Notes: generated by a model not told the origin, from the sequence alone. Numbered from the stretch's first letter, positions 33,761 through 46,240 are shown. The stretch is 64,000 nucleotides of DNA from Pinus tabuliformis (GCA_031772625.1 CM062815.1:914592979-914656978), one strand, 5' to 3'. A program made the numbers and translations.

Positions 33761-33879
33761 AATTTTTGACGCTAGACGGAGGGCAGATGATGAGCTGACC
33801 CTGTGGAGTTTGTTTTAATTTCTGATTTGTATATCACTCTTTCCAAAATCCTTATTCTCGGTTGTTTTTCTAAACAAAA

Positions 33880-34335
33880 AATAATTTCAGTCCCTAAGAA
33901 GATAATTAATCTATTTCAAAAAGTAAGTTTGAGGGTGAGGGTGACATCTCTTCATTTGACCATGCCATTCAATTTAGTCGAAGTTGTATCTCTAACAATG
34001 TGTTTCTTGACAATATTTTTTGTGGATATTTCACTCTTACTTTGCAAGGTTGCATGAAATCATGGTGTGAGACCTTACCACCCGCATCTATCCATTCTTT
34101 TATATAGTTCATTGATGAGTTTATGTCTTCTTTTCAAGAGTCTAATTGTGAGGATCTATTTAAGGAAATTTATGAATTCAAAATGAGACTAGATGAATGA
34201 GTGGATGAGTTTTTCAAAGGGACTCTTAACATCTGTTATAGAATTATTGAGAAAGGAAAGGATTAATATCATCTAATACTATCATCTAATGAGAGAATTT
34301 CCTCATCTAGTTAACCTTTTTGAAAGGGAATCTAA
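33880..34335 (+). pseudogene. Element E Gag-like remnant
   Basis: Translation with shifts gives a GDISSFDHAIQF-like start, then GCMKSWCETLPPASIHSF, a stop, and FIDEFMSSF, FKEIYEFKM and VDEFFKGTL. This is the same helical Gag core as in element B at 4392-4913, including the Trp-Cys and ASIHSF steps. Several stops make it non-functional. Confidence 0.55.
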
Positions 34336-34392
34336 ATTTGAATTGAATGTTGAGAACCAATCATTATAGGGTTCTAGTATTATGATCCCTAA

Positions 34393-36243
34393 TTGCATTA
34401 TGCCAAATTTTCTTCAGGCGTAAGTCAAATAAAACCTCATATTGTAGAGGAGAAAATGGCCCCCCTTGATCTCCCTTATCCTCTGTCATCTTCACTTACA
34501 AATGAAATTGATTCTAGTCCTAATATGCATATCTCTATTGTTTATGACAGTAATCAGGATATGTTTCTTGAAAAAAAGTGGAGTTTTCTTGATTTAGAAG
34601 TTGCATTAAACTTTGCTAAAGTTGAGAAAGCCCAATTTGATACTCTCATCAGTAAGTTATCCTTTGACAATCATGTTGATTAATCTCAAACTAATGATAC
34701 TTGTCTTTCATCTTTCCATGATATTATCTTACCTTCGCCTCCTATCATGACTAAAAATATGTATTGGGTGACAAAGGATGTTTAATTGAGTCCCTAAAGT
34801 ATAAATTACATTCTTATTCATTGTTTGCTTAAGCTACCACTATCATGTAGGATTTGAGTCTTGAACTAGATTTGGTTGGAATTAATGTCCCTTCACCTGA
34901 GTATTTTCATCTTTGTACCCTAATTTATTTGATAAGTTTGCTACAATAGTGACTTCTCTAAATCCTTTAGATCTTTATCCTATTGGTTTAAATTTCAATA
35001 AGGTGTCTGATGGTGTTTCCTCACAGTCAGAAGATGAAAAAATTGAATCCCTTGTTCACAATCTTTTTGATTTGCAATCTTTATCAGGTGAAGAGGAAGG
35101 TTCTATATCTCAAAAGTTTCAAGAGATTCCTCCGATCAATTCATATTCATTCTTAATCCTTGAAGATTCTCATGTGTCATGTACCCAATATGATCAAATA
35201 GAGGGATTTTCTAACTGCCATCCTCTCAATAATGTCTTCACTGATATTGTTGATGATAATTGTTTGTATTCATCTATTGATCTTATAAAGCCACATAAAT
35301 TTGATGATTAAGCTTTTGAATGTTTAGGGACTTGTCAATAAGTTGAGGCACTTCAGATTCTGCTAATGATTAAATCAAGTTCTCATGATCTTGATGAGAT
35401 CCATAGACTAGCTGAGATTAGGGTTTCCTCACAAGACTATCCTTTAAGCACCATCATGCTAGATGAAATCTCATTTATCAAAGATCCAAATCCAAGTGAT
35501 GTTTCTCTGAGAGAATTGTTTCAGTTTCTATCAACCACTATGTACCACTCCTTCTACTCCGATCTATTTTCTAGAGAGAGTACACCAAAAATTGTTTCAA
35601 ATCCTTTAGATTCTTGCCTAGCTAATGAATATTGTTATTAGATACAAGTTAGTGCTATCTTACCTTTAGAAGAGGAAAATAATAAGAATATGACCCATTT
35701 CTCTTATGATTGGAAAACCAATGTATGTGAGGGAAGGAGTCACATGACTCATCCATTTCATGAAACTCATTTGGTTGATTCATCTCCATCTTGCAAAACC
35801 GAAGAACCTTATCTATTGAACAACCATTCTATCAATGTTGTAACATCTGATCAAACCATTGATATAGTCAATATTGATTTTTATGTCACAACTGATGGTG
35901 GATGTATGCATTCATATATCAATCTTACAAAGCCAATGATATTCAATGATCTATCATTGAAGGTTTAGAAGTTTTCTAGGATGGTGAGGAAATTTAGCTC
36001 TTACTAATGGTTATGCCAGGTTCTCACATTCTTGAAAGAATACCTAAACATGATAAAATTAGTATTTTCACGCTAGATTCTTCTCATATGATAGTTTCAC
36101 CCAATGTATACCCATATTTGAAATATTTTCAAGGTTTTCAAATTGATCGTTTTCAATATCATAATAGGATTGCTGATTGGCTGGAAGAGCCTTATCTAGC
36201 TAATTCTTTTGCAAGAAAGTGGCTTCTCATCTCACATGCATGA
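34393..36243 (+). pseudogene. Element E acidic coding remnants
   Basis: Open stretches 34393-34683, 34913-35311, 35366-35641, 35690-35968 and 36007-36243 lie in loose succession. They are rich in Ser, Asp and Leu and repeat related phrases (SSIDLIKPHKFDD, INLTKPMIFNDLS, VEALQ). These phrases match the acidic ORF of element B (5479-5856), which suggests an internally repeated, fast-changing protein of this family. No known domain was recognised. Confidence 0.4.
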
Positions 36244-37249
36244 TTTAGGTTAGACATGAATAACCGGATACCATGGAGAAATGTCTAGGTTTTTCAAGTT
36301 TATCATTTTGTTTACTAGGATAGATTTGTGACTTAGTTGGAATAATCATTTACGACAAACTTTTCTATCAACATGTGTGACCTTATTACTTTTGATCATG
36401 TTTTATAGGTAAGCATTTTTGTTTTTGAACAATTCTTTATAATGGTTCTAATCGTTCACACCTTTGTTTTTGCGAGCGAGCAAGTAATGCGATGGCTGCA
36501 TCATAACTTTGATTTCATATGACTTGATCCCCTCTATAATTAAATTAGGGTTTTAGGTTTAGCATATTTAGGGTTTAATTATTAGGGTTTTAGGTTTAGG
36601 CTAGTTAGGGTTTAGATTATTTTGTTGAATTTTATTTATTGAGATAGTTAGTTTGTTGCATGAAATTATGCATTTGTTTTGCTTTCATCTGCTTGCATTG
36701 CTCTCAACTACATCACATTTACAAATTTCCTACATAAGAATGACATGGACCTTTAGTTGCTTTTACTACTAATGTTTCTTGCATGACATTTTTATTTTTC
36801 TTGCATTACAGGTAACTATTTTCCGCTACATTACATCATACATTCATTCTACATTTAGCATTATCTTCTCCTTGCACTGCTTTTGTTCACTACTTACCTA
36901 ACATTTCTAACCATGTATGTCATGAATATCTTCCCTTATTTCTTGTTTGTGCATGTGCAAACCCTAGAAGGACCTATTTCACCTCACTGCACATGTTTAA
37001 ACCCTAGGAAATCTTCTCTAGTCACCTTACCCTAAGAATGAAACCCTAATTGATTGGTTGCGTTTGGCTATGATATCTGCTCCAAGATGTAGGTTATCAT
37101 ATATCTAGTTATCAAAACTACATTTAGAACATCCTTCCTATGATTTTGACCTATTAATGATGAAAATATGAATAGGTTCTCATGGAGAACCCTAACCAGT
37201 TCATAAGATCTATATCTACAACCTGATCCGTGTGTCTTGCAAGACCCTC
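36244..37249 (+). other. Element E interior with telomere-like words
   Basis: No coding frame. 36541-36625 holds about five TTAGGGTTT(T)AGG-like words in one orientation. 36958-37050 holds several AAACCCTA(G/A) words in the opposite sense. These are degenerate and interspersed, not a true telomere array. The sequence ends at the TSD of element G. Confidence 0.4.
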
Positions 37250-37254
37250 CATAT
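37250..37254 (+). repeat. Element G left TSD (CATAT)
   Basis: CATAT precedes TGTTGGCATTATG and is repeated at 55144-55148, about 17.9 kb away, on the far side of the nested element H. Confidence 0.92.
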
Positions 37255-38898
37255 TGTTGGCATTATGATATAGGTGTTGTCCTTGATGACAACTCAATCA
37301 GATGACAGATCACAGTACTGTAGGTTAACAACACAGAGTTATAGATCAGACTACACAAAATGAAGAAAGAGAGGTATACATAAGTTCACCATTGACCAAG
37401 CCGCGTATACACGCAAGTTCACTCTATACAAGTCGCGTATACGTACACACACACTTTCAAAAAAGGAAAAGCGCGTATACCTTGGAAAACTAAGTTTTTG
37501 GTCCGAAGTATTTGGTCCATGGTATTTTGATCCATGGTATTGGTCCAAGGTATCTGGTTCGAGGTATTGGTATTGGTCCAAGGTATCTAGTCCGAGGTAT
37601 TGGTATTGGTCCAAGGTATTTGGTCCTAAGTGGTTTTGGTCCATGGTATTGAGAAAGGCCTACAAACTATAAAAGGAGGAGAAGATCATTAGGCCAGGGT
37701 GTGCAAGTATCGAATATCTGATGAAATGTGAGATCTAATATGCATGTTATTGGCTTATGGTGTTGTGATTGATTTGAACCAAGTATGAACCTTAGAATTT
37801 GATGAAGGATATGATCTAATGATGTATCAGGATCTTAAGGCCTGAAGTGAATTATCTTTATGTGGTTTGATCATGTATCTAAATAACTGGCACATGTTGT
37901 AATCTGTAAATAGGATGATCTAGGTATGACTGAAGTCTGGAATAGTTGTTATGTTTAAATCATCATTTACAGATCTTTACATAGGTTCACTTTAGAAATG
38001 GAGCGTATACGCTGGTTCTGCATATCAAAACGACATATATATCATAAATTTGATTTGCAGATCTGTACGCTGGTTCGCTTTGAGGAAAGCGTGTATGCAT
38101 GCAGGTTCGACACATGGAAGTAGTGTATACCTTATAAAATATGTTTTAGTTTCTTCTGATTGCTGTTGCAGTGTTCTGGGTTCTAGCTTGGGTTCTGGTT
38201 ACTATTTTCTGGTGATAGCATTTTGAATGATCAGATTGATGGAGTGATTGATTAATTCGGTTGTGGTTGGTTCAAAAGGAGATTGGTTGATGTAGATATA
38301 TTTGATGATTGAATGATGTTGTTGATGGATCTAGTCTGAAAATTTATGAAATGTGGTCCCTGGAAGAAAAGAGAAGGTTGTAGCCTTCTGTAGGCTAGCA
38401 CCTACGTACTAGTAAACATTTCAGCTAGTATAAGAGCTAGGGGGTTGTAGCTCCCTTCCAGTAGAAGCTGGAGAACAAGAGAAGGTTGTAGTCTTTTATA
38501 GGTAGAAGCCTGCGTACTGGTATAAGATTGCACCAGTACAAAAATTGTAAACAAAATTTTCTTATTATTAAAAGAAGACAGAGACGATTGTAGCAGGTGG
38601 TTTTCACCCACATTGGGTTTCCACCTTATATCTTGGTGTTCATGTGTGTTGCTTATGTGTGATGCTTTATTCTGTTTTACTGCACTGTCTAATGAATTCT
38701 TGATATACTGGTTAAAGTTCAATGCATGATAATTTGGGTAAATCAAAAGATCTCTGCATATACGCTGGTTGCATTAAGTACAGTTGCGTATACACGCTAG
38801 TTCACTAAGCTGAAGTAGCGTATACAAATCAGTTTTGAAAATTAAATTATTGATCTGATAATACTGATTCACCCCCCCTCTCAGTATTATTTCCAACA
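37255..38898 (+). repeat. Element G 5' LTR
   Basis: Starts TGTTGGCATTATGATA and ends ATTTCCAACA. It carries a cluster of GGTCCAAGGTAT/GGTATTGGT words (37500-37640), a TATA box TATAAAAGG at 37668-37676, dispersed GCGTATAC words, and hairpins in the right part. GTACTAG (38406) can pair with CTAGTA (38425), and GTACTGGT (38514) with ACCAGTAC (38532). Confidence 0.92.
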
Positions 38899-38900
38899 AT

Positions 38901-38912
38901 TGGTATCAGAGC
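38901..38912 (+). other. Element G primer-binding site
   Basis: TGGTATCAGAGC, two bases after the LTR end, followed by AGG as in many Sireviruses. Confidence 0.92.
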
Positions 38913-38958
38913 AGGTCCTTCAGAAGAAGCTTGATCGCTTGAAGGAAGATCCATCATC

Positions 38959-40790
38959 ATGAGTAATCAAGAAAGCGGGGGATCCATCAGACTGCCAATA
39001 TTTGATGGGAGAAACTTTGTTTATTGGAAGGTAAGAACCATAACCTATCTTCAATCTCTTGGAACAAATGTCTGGGAAATCGTGGAAGGAGGATATACAT
39101 TTCCATCAACAATTCCTATAGATACAGTAGGTAAAAAGCAATATGAAACCAATGCCAAGGCTATCAATACATTATTGGGAAGTCTGTCACAATCAGAGTT
39201 TGTCAAAGCTATGCAGCTCAAATCAGCCAAAATTAATATGGGACAAAATCATTCTAAACTACGAAGGAGACTCTCAGGTAAAACATGCTAAACTGCAAAC
39301 TCTCAGAATTCAATATGAAACTCTCAAGATGCACAATGATGAAAGTATAGCTAGTTACTTCTTATGTATAGATGAGATTGTTAATTGCATGAAGAATATG
39401 GGTGAAGAGATAAAGGAAGTTACCTTAGTTGAAAAAGTTTTAAGATCCTTATCTGCTAAATTGGAATCAAAAGTATCTGCCATAGAAGAAAAGCACGATC
39501 TACAAACTATTACTATGACACAGCTTCATGGAATATTAATTCCCTTTGAGATGAGAAAAGGAGGTCCATCATATATGAGAGAAGCCACATTTAAAGCTTC
39601 AGAAAAAGGAAAATAAGAACTCAATGAATTAGGACATATTTCAGAAGAAGAAGAGGAAGCAAACTTTGCCAAGAAGCTTCAACGGGGTTCCGGAAGATTC
39701 AGAGGTAAACTACCTTTCAAATGTTTTGCCTGTGGTAGAGTCGGTCATTATGCTACCAAATGTCCTCATAGAGATAAATATGATAAAGAGAAGGGATCTG
39801 AAAAATGGAATAGAAAACAAAGTGTAAGTAAAAAAAGCTACTATACTCATGAAGATAGCAATAATTTATCAAATAGTGATGAAGATGAAAATAGTAATGA
39901 CTTTAGACTTCTGATGGCTTATGAAGATGATGATTTATTGGATGCTTTAGATGAACATGACCTTTATGAAGAAATATCTAAACTCAAAATTTGTTTAGAA
40001 GAAAAGAATATGATTATAGATACCTTGACATACCAACTTGCTAAAGGAGAAAAACACAATGAAAAGCTAGAATGTGAAATTGTGGGTCTAAGAAAGGATC
40101 TTGAGAAAACAAAAGCTCTCAATCTTAGATTTTATAAAGGATCAGAAACCTTAAATGAAATTATCAAAGTGTAGTGCTCTCCTCTGATAAAGACAGGTCT
40201 TGGATATACTGAAGAAACATCTCAATCACAGAATCCGTCAACCTCCACTAAAATCTATCTTGATGCAACAAAGAGTAGTGAACAGTTTGACAATTGTTGG
40301 CAAAGGCATAAAGCAGATCACCAGGTGAATCAGGCTCAATTTACTTCAAGGATGAACAGAAGCCACAATCAACCTCAGGTAAATCATACTCAATTCGATT
40401 CAAAGATAAATATAAATAGAAACTACAAGAAACAGGTTAGTAGATTCGATAATCGCAGGAACTTCTTTAATGGTCAATGTTTCTCATGTCATAATTTTGG
40501 ACACAAAGCTGCTCAATGTGTTTCTTACAAAACTATCGTGACTAGAGAAGCACTAAATCAAAGGAATGTGACAGGGATCAAGAAAAGTTCCTATAATAAC
40601 TTTTCTCTTCTTGAAATGAAATAGAATGCTTAATCTGTAACAACTTTGGCCATGAAGAATCTGAATGCAGGAGTAAATTTCAGAAAATAGCTCAAAAGGA
40701 GCAAACTCCATTACATCCCAATATATGGAGAATGAAAGAACCGCAAACAGAAAGATGTGGTATAGCCTTGTATCCAGAAGGACAAGAAAA
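38959..40790 (+). pseudogene. Element G gag
   Basis: Starts with ATG at 38959 and LPIFDGRNFVYWKV. A one-base gain near 39230 shifts the frame, and the core continues in 39143-39616 (KLQTLRIQYETLKMHNDES, IVNCMKNMGEEIKE). After a TAA come zinc knuckle 1 CFACGRVGHYATKC (about 39720-39760), an acidic patch, a coiled-coil-like stretch (39914-40174) ended by TAG, knuckle 2 CFSCHNFGHKAAQC (about 40480-40520), a one-base loss near 40613, and knuckle 3 CLICNNFGHEESEC (about 40628-40670). Three CCHC knuckles plus a coiled coil also occur in element H, so this is the family design. Confidence 0.85.
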
Positions 40791-43700
40791 CTAGTGGTAC
40801 ATCGACAGTGGATGCTCAAAACACATGACCGGGGATAAAGAAAAACTACACTCATATAATGCTTAGAAAATGAAAAGAGTGTCTCATTTGGAAATGGCAC
40901 TCCTGTTGTCATAAAAATTAAAGGCTCTTTTCTCTTGAAAGAAAAAGTTAAAGCTGGGAATGTTATGTATGTTGATGGCTTATAGCATAACCTGTTGAGT
41001 GTGAGTCAAATGTGTGATCAAGGAAATGAAGTAGTATTTCGATCAAATGGATGTGTTGTTCGTGAGCTTGATACAAGAGAAACCGTGATCAAAGGGACAA
41101 GAAGTCTAAATAACCTATACATACTCAAGGGAGGACAACAACAGTGCTATCTAAGAAAAAATGATGAAAACTGGCTATGGCACAGAAGATTAGGATATCT
41201 AAGCTTTTCTCAAATAAGAAAAGAATGTATATTCCAGGCTATTCGTGATCTTCCAGATATCAACATTCTTGAAAATACTATATGCAAATCATGTCAATTT
41301 GGTAAGAAAACTAGATCTCACTTCATCGAAAAGGAAGGGTCAGCTAGTAAGCCTATTGAACTTGTTCATACTGATTTATGTGGACCATCAAGAAAAAAAT
41401 CAACTCATGGAGAAGAATACTTTGTATTGTTCATTGATGATTTTTCCAGAATGTGTTGGATAGGTATTCCAAAGCATAAAGATGGAGCATTTGAAAAGTT
41501 CAAAGCCTTCAAAGCTTTGGTTGAAAATGAATCAGATCGCAAAATCAAATGCCTCAAATCTGATCGAGGGGAATTTACCTCGAATGAATTCTTTGACTTT
41601 TGTGAACAACATGGAATAAAAAGGAAGTTCTCCACCACAAGGAATCCTCAACAAAATGGAGTGGTAGAAAGGATGAACAGAACTATTCAACAAATGGCTC
41701 GTGCTATTCTAGATGAATTTGGAACTCCTGCAACCTTCTGGGGTGAAGCTGCATTCAATTCCGTCACTATTCTCAACCAAACAAATGTTCGGGTAAACAA
41801 CACTCAAACTCCACATGAAATTTGGTATGGTAAGACTCCTAATGTAAAATACTTCAAAGTTTTTGGAAGAAAATGTTACATCAAAAGGACTAATGAGAAA
41901 CTTGGTAAGTTTGAACCCAGAGCAGATGAAGGTATTCTTCTTAGCTACTCTTCTTGAAGTAAAGGATATAAATTTTACAATAAAAGACTTGGGAAATTAT
42001 TGAAAGTATTGATGTTGTGGTTGATGAAGCATGCAAAAATCCAAAACAGATAATAACCGAAGATTATGACAATGAAGAAGATGAGGATAATTTTCCCACA
42101 TCAAATCACACTGATTCTGTAGAAGAAACCAATGAAGCACCAGGAGAAGAGATAACAATAGAAGAAAATACTATGCCTAGGTATGTTCAAAAAAATCATC
42201 CAGAAACTCAAATTTTAGGAGAAAAAGGGGCAGGTGTACATACTAGAAAAACCATTGCCGAAGCTTCAAGCTATCTAGCATTACTATCCTCCATTGAACC
42301 TCAAAATGTAAATGAAGCATGCCGAGATCAATGTTGGGTCGAGGCCATGAATGAAGAACTTGAGCAATTTGAAAAGAATAATACTTGGGAATTAGTTCCT
42401 AGACCTCATGATAAGAATATCATAGGAACTAAATGGATATTCAAAAACAAGCTGAACAAAAGTGGAGAAGTTATTAGAAACAAGGCCAGACTTGTTTGTA
42501 AAGGATATGCTCAACAAGAAGGTATAGATTTTGAAGAAACTTTTGCACTTGTTTCTAGACTTGAAGCCATAAGAATGTTTCTTGCTCTTTCTAGTTTTCA
42601 GAAATTCAAAGTATACCAAATGGATGTAAAATCTACCTTTCTTAATGGAGACTTAGAAGAAGAAGTCTCTATTGAACAACCAAAAGGATTCATTCTTGGA
42701 AATGATGCAAAACTTGTATGCAAAATCAGAAAAGATCTCTATGGTCTAAGACAGGCTCCAAGGGCATGGTATTACCATCTTGACAAATATCTCCACCAAC
42801 AGGGTTTTTCAAAGGGGTCAGCAAATAGCAATCTATACACAAAGATGGACACTGGTAAATTGTTAATAATTGTTGTGTATGTTGATGATATCATTTTTGG
42901 TATCAATGAAGAATCCATGAGTCAGAATTTTGCTTCAGTAATGTAGCAAGAATTTGAAATGTCTTTGCTTGGTGAGCTTACCTATTTTCTTGGTCTACAA
43001 GTTCAACAAAATAAAGATAGTATTTTTCTCTCACAAACCAAATATCTCAAACAGATCTTGAAAAATTATGGCATGGAAGATTCTAAAGTAGTACGTACCC
43101 CAATGATAACAGGATGCAGTCTTAGCTCAAATGATGAATCAATAGTAGTACATCAACCAACTTATAGATCCATGATTGGCAGTCTACTTTATCTAACAGG
43201 TACCCAACCGAACATCATGCATGCAATGGGAATAGTTGGAAGATTCCAAGCAAATCCAAAGGAATCACGCCTTCAGGTAGTCAAAAGGATTTTCAAATAT
43301 CTTCAAGGAACACGGAACTTTGGTTTATGGTATCCTAGAGATACAGATCTTACACTTCATGCATATACAGATGTAGATTGGGTAGGAAGTGTTGATGACA
43401 GAAAAAGCACTAGTGGTGGTGCATTCTATATGGGTTCCAGGTTAGTGTCTTGGTTCAACAAGAAACAAAGTTCAATTTCATTATCTACAGCTGAAGAAGA
43501 ATACATGGCTGCTGCATCTTGTTGCACACAATTACTTTGGATGATGCAAACCTTGCAAGATATTCATATCACATGTACTCCACCCATCTCCATTCTATGT
43601 GATAATACAAGTGCCATCAGTATTTCAAAGAATCCAGTCATGCACTCCAAGACCAAGCACATACCCATCAAATATCATTTCCTACGTGAACAAGTGCTTG

Positions 43701-43835
43701 AACAAAAGGTCAAATTGGAGCACGTTCTCTCCAAAGAATAGGTTGCTGATATATTCACTAAACCACTGCTGAGAGAGACATTTGAATATCTCAGACAAAA
43801 GATGGGAGTAGTTTCTGCATCATCCTGTTGCTAAA
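40791..43835 (+). pseudogene. Element G pol: protease, integrase, RT, RNase H
   Basis: Protease WYIDSGCSKHMTGD lies near 40795-40840. A one-base loss near 40862 shifts the frame. Integrase (40995-41957) has WHRRLGYLS...CKSCQFGK, with Tyr in place of the second His, and HTDLCGP, KSDRGEF (one Gly of GGE missing) and VERMN. A TGA at 41955-41957 and a one-base loss near 41994 follow. RT (42017-42946) has [33 protein letters not shown] and VYVDDIIFG, then TAG at 42944. RNase H (42959-43741) has [19 protein letters not shown] and STAEEEY, then TAG at 43739, and the reading ends near 43832. Two of these TAG codons are CAG in element H. Confidence 0.9.
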
Positions 43836-44648
43836 TCCTATTTTTCAGAAAAAAAGTGGTTATACGTGAGTTTCATGAAGCATAGTCATGTACATATGTG
43901 AGTTTCTGTGGGCACATTCGCATAAATGTTGGTTTGAAGAAAACCAGTGGGCTAGACCAAAAAAAAAAGGGGTCTTCTATGGTTACATCAATTATCTGTC
44001 TTGTTGGATGATAGTTTCAATCTGCTGATATATTGGGCCTCATAGTGTTGTTGATCACTTGATGTATATCTGATTGATGATGATGCTCTGATATCTCTTA
44101 CTAACATATGCAATGATCAGATTTGACAGTGAACAGGTGGAATAGGTTCAGGGGGAGAACATGGTTGATGATATTTTGGGAACTAATGATGGACATATAC
44201 AAGTTGCTAGTATGGATGCTATTGACAAATTCTACTAATGATAGTTGCTGATGACTATCATGATCTTGTTTAAGATATTTGGTCTCTGTTGTATATGTCA
44301 TGTATATATTTTAATGTAAAGGTCATGAAAAGACCTAACTTGTAACCCCACTCTGCATGGGACGGATGATGTAATGTTTCTTGTTTTTGTCATGTATAAA
44401 CAATTGGTATATCCCCACTTGGTTGGGATATGGATGTATGTATGAGTCATTGGTGATTGGAAGGTCATTGGTGATGTATGCATACAGTTATGTTTTTGCA
44501 GACCTTGATATCCCCACTTGGTTGGGAGATTAGCACCCTTCAGCATATTAGAGAATTCAGCATGTACTCATAGGGAGCATGATCCTTTGCCCTTGATGTC
44601 AAAGGGGGAGAGTGACTTGGTGTTGCCATCAAGTCCAAAGGGGGAGAA
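43836..44648 (+). other. Element G 3' leader with repeated purine tracts
   Basis: No coding frame. TTCAGGGGGAGAAC occurs near 44148, TCAAAGGGGGAGAG near 44600 and TCCAAAGGGGGAGAAT immediately before the 3' LTR at 44649. Repeated purine tracts of this type are described for Sireviruses. Confidence 0.75.
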
Positions 44649-45270
44649 TGTTGGCATTATGATACAAGTGTTTTCCTTGATGGAAACTCACTCAGATGAT
44701 AGATCATAGTACTGCAGGTTAACAACACAATGTTACAGATCAGACTACACAAAATGAAGAAAGAGAGGTATACGCAGGTTCACCATTGACCAAGCCATGT
44801 ATACACACAGGTTCACTGTGTACAAGTTGCGTATACGTACACACGCACTTTCACAAAAGGAAAAGCACGTATACCTTGGAAAACTAAGTGTTTGGTCCAA
44901 AGTATTTGGTCCATGGTATTTTGATCCATGGTATTGGTCGAAGGTATCTGGTCCGGGGTATTGGTATTGGTCCAAGGTATTTGGTTCGAGGTATTGACCC
45001 TAGGTATTTGGTCCAAGGTATTGGTCCTAAGTGGTTTTGGTCCATGGTATTGAGAAAGGCCCACAAACTATAAAAGGAGGAGAAGATAATTAGGCCAGGG
45101 TGTGCAAGTATCGAATATCTGATGAAGTGTGAGATCTAATATGCAAGTTATTGGCTTATGGTGCTGTGCTTGATCTGAACCAAGGATGAACCTTAGCATT
45201 TGATAAAGGATATGATCTAACGATGTATCAGGATCTTAAGGCCTGAAGTGAATTATCTTTATGTGGTTTG
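44649..45270 (+). repeat. Element G 3' LTR, left part
   Basis: 622 bp matching the start of 37255-38898, including the GGTCCA/GGTAT cluster and TATA box. It is cut after GTGGTTTG, where element H inserted. Confidence 0.92.
45266..45270 (+). repeat. Element H left TSD (GTTTG)
   Basis: GTTTG is followed by TGTTGGCATT. The uninterrupted copy in the G 5' LTR reads TGTGGTTTGATCATG, which confirms the empty site. Confidence 0.93.
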
Positions 45271-45337
45271 TGTTGGCATTATGATACATATGTTGTACTT
45301 GATGGAAACCCACTCATCTCAGATAATAAATTATAGT

Positions 45338-45520
45338 GTAGAGAAAAGTTCATGCACTTATATGCAGAGAAAAGTTTATTTCATGTAGAGAAAAGTTCAC
45401 GCACTTTTATGCAGAGAAAAGTTTATTTTATGTAGAGAAAAGTTCACGCACTTTTATGCAGAGAAAAGTTTATTTCATGTAGAGAAAAAGTTCACGCACT
45501 TTCATGCAAAGAAAAGCGCG
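45338..45520 (+). repeat. 47 bp tandem array in the H 5' LTR
   Basis: GTAGAGAAAAGTTCA starts at 45338, 45385, 45432 and 45479, an exact 47 bp period. Each unit is itself two related halves (GTAGAGAAAAGTTCACGCAC and GCAGAGAAAAGTTTATT). The same array is at about 52294-52480 in the 3' LTR. It lies in U3, upstream of the TATA box. Confidence 0.88.
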
Positions 45521-45861
45521 TATATGTTGGAGAACTTACCTTTGGTCCATGGTACTTAGTCCTTGGTATTTGAACCTATGGTTTTGGACCATGGTACTTC
45601 GTCAAAAGTGTTGATCTCACGTACTTTCATGGTTGGTTCATGGTATTAGTCCAACAATTTTTTTTTGATCCTATGATTTTGGCCCGTGGTATTGTGAAAG
45701 GCCTAAGCCTATATAAAGCAAAGGAGATCACTTGGCTAATTCATCCTTGCAATTGAATATCTTAAGATCTGAAATATTGGGTTATTGTTTTTGAAAGTTT
45801 GATCTATGAAAGTGAAGTTGAAAGCGAATCTGTGAAGGGTGATATCTCGAGCGCTGCAGCT

Positions 45862-46240
45862 GCGGAAGTGCGGAGGCACCACAGAAGACGCAGTGCGGAG
45901 GCGCCACAGAAGGCGCAGTGTGGAGACGCCACAGAAGGCGTAGTGCGGAGATGCCACAGAGGTGCCACAGAAGGCACAGTGCGGAGGCACCACAAAAGGC
46001 GCAGTGCGGAGGCGCCACAGAAGGCGCAGTGCGGAGACGCCACAGAGGCACCACAGAAGGTGCAATGTGGAGGCGCCACAGAAGGCGCAGTGCGGAGGCG
46101 CCACAGAAGGCGCAGTGCGGAGGCGCCACAGAAGGTGCAGTGTGGAGACGCCACAGAGGCGCCACAGAAGGCACAGTGTGGAGGCGCCACAAAAGGCGTA
46201 GGTGCGGTGGTCACGGCGCCACAGAAGGCACAGGTGCGGA
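45862..46240 (+). repeat. 25 bp GC-rich minisatellite in the H 5' LTR
   Basis: Units of GCGGAGGCGCCACAGAAGG plus CGCAGT repeat about 14 times, with some shortened or rearranged units. The core holds the palindrome GGCGCC. It lies downstream of the TATA box, so it would be transcribed. The 25 bp period is not a multiple of three and lacks stops, so it creates overlapping long frames on both strands. Confidence 0.9.

Noticed and set aside
36541..36625. Interstitial telomere array
   Set aside because: Only a few degenerate TTAGGG words with irregular spacing; not a TTTAGGG tandem array.
38901..38912. Possible tRNA fragment (TGGTATCAGAGC), also at 15334, 47014 and on the minus strand at 27484 and 32144
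   Set aside because: These are primer-binding sites complementary to initiator Met tRNA, each next to an LTR; no tRNA cloverleaf is present.
45338..45520. Regular direct repeats resembling a CRISPR array
   Set aside because: The repeats are contiguous, with no unique spacers, lie inside LTRs and are in a plant genome.
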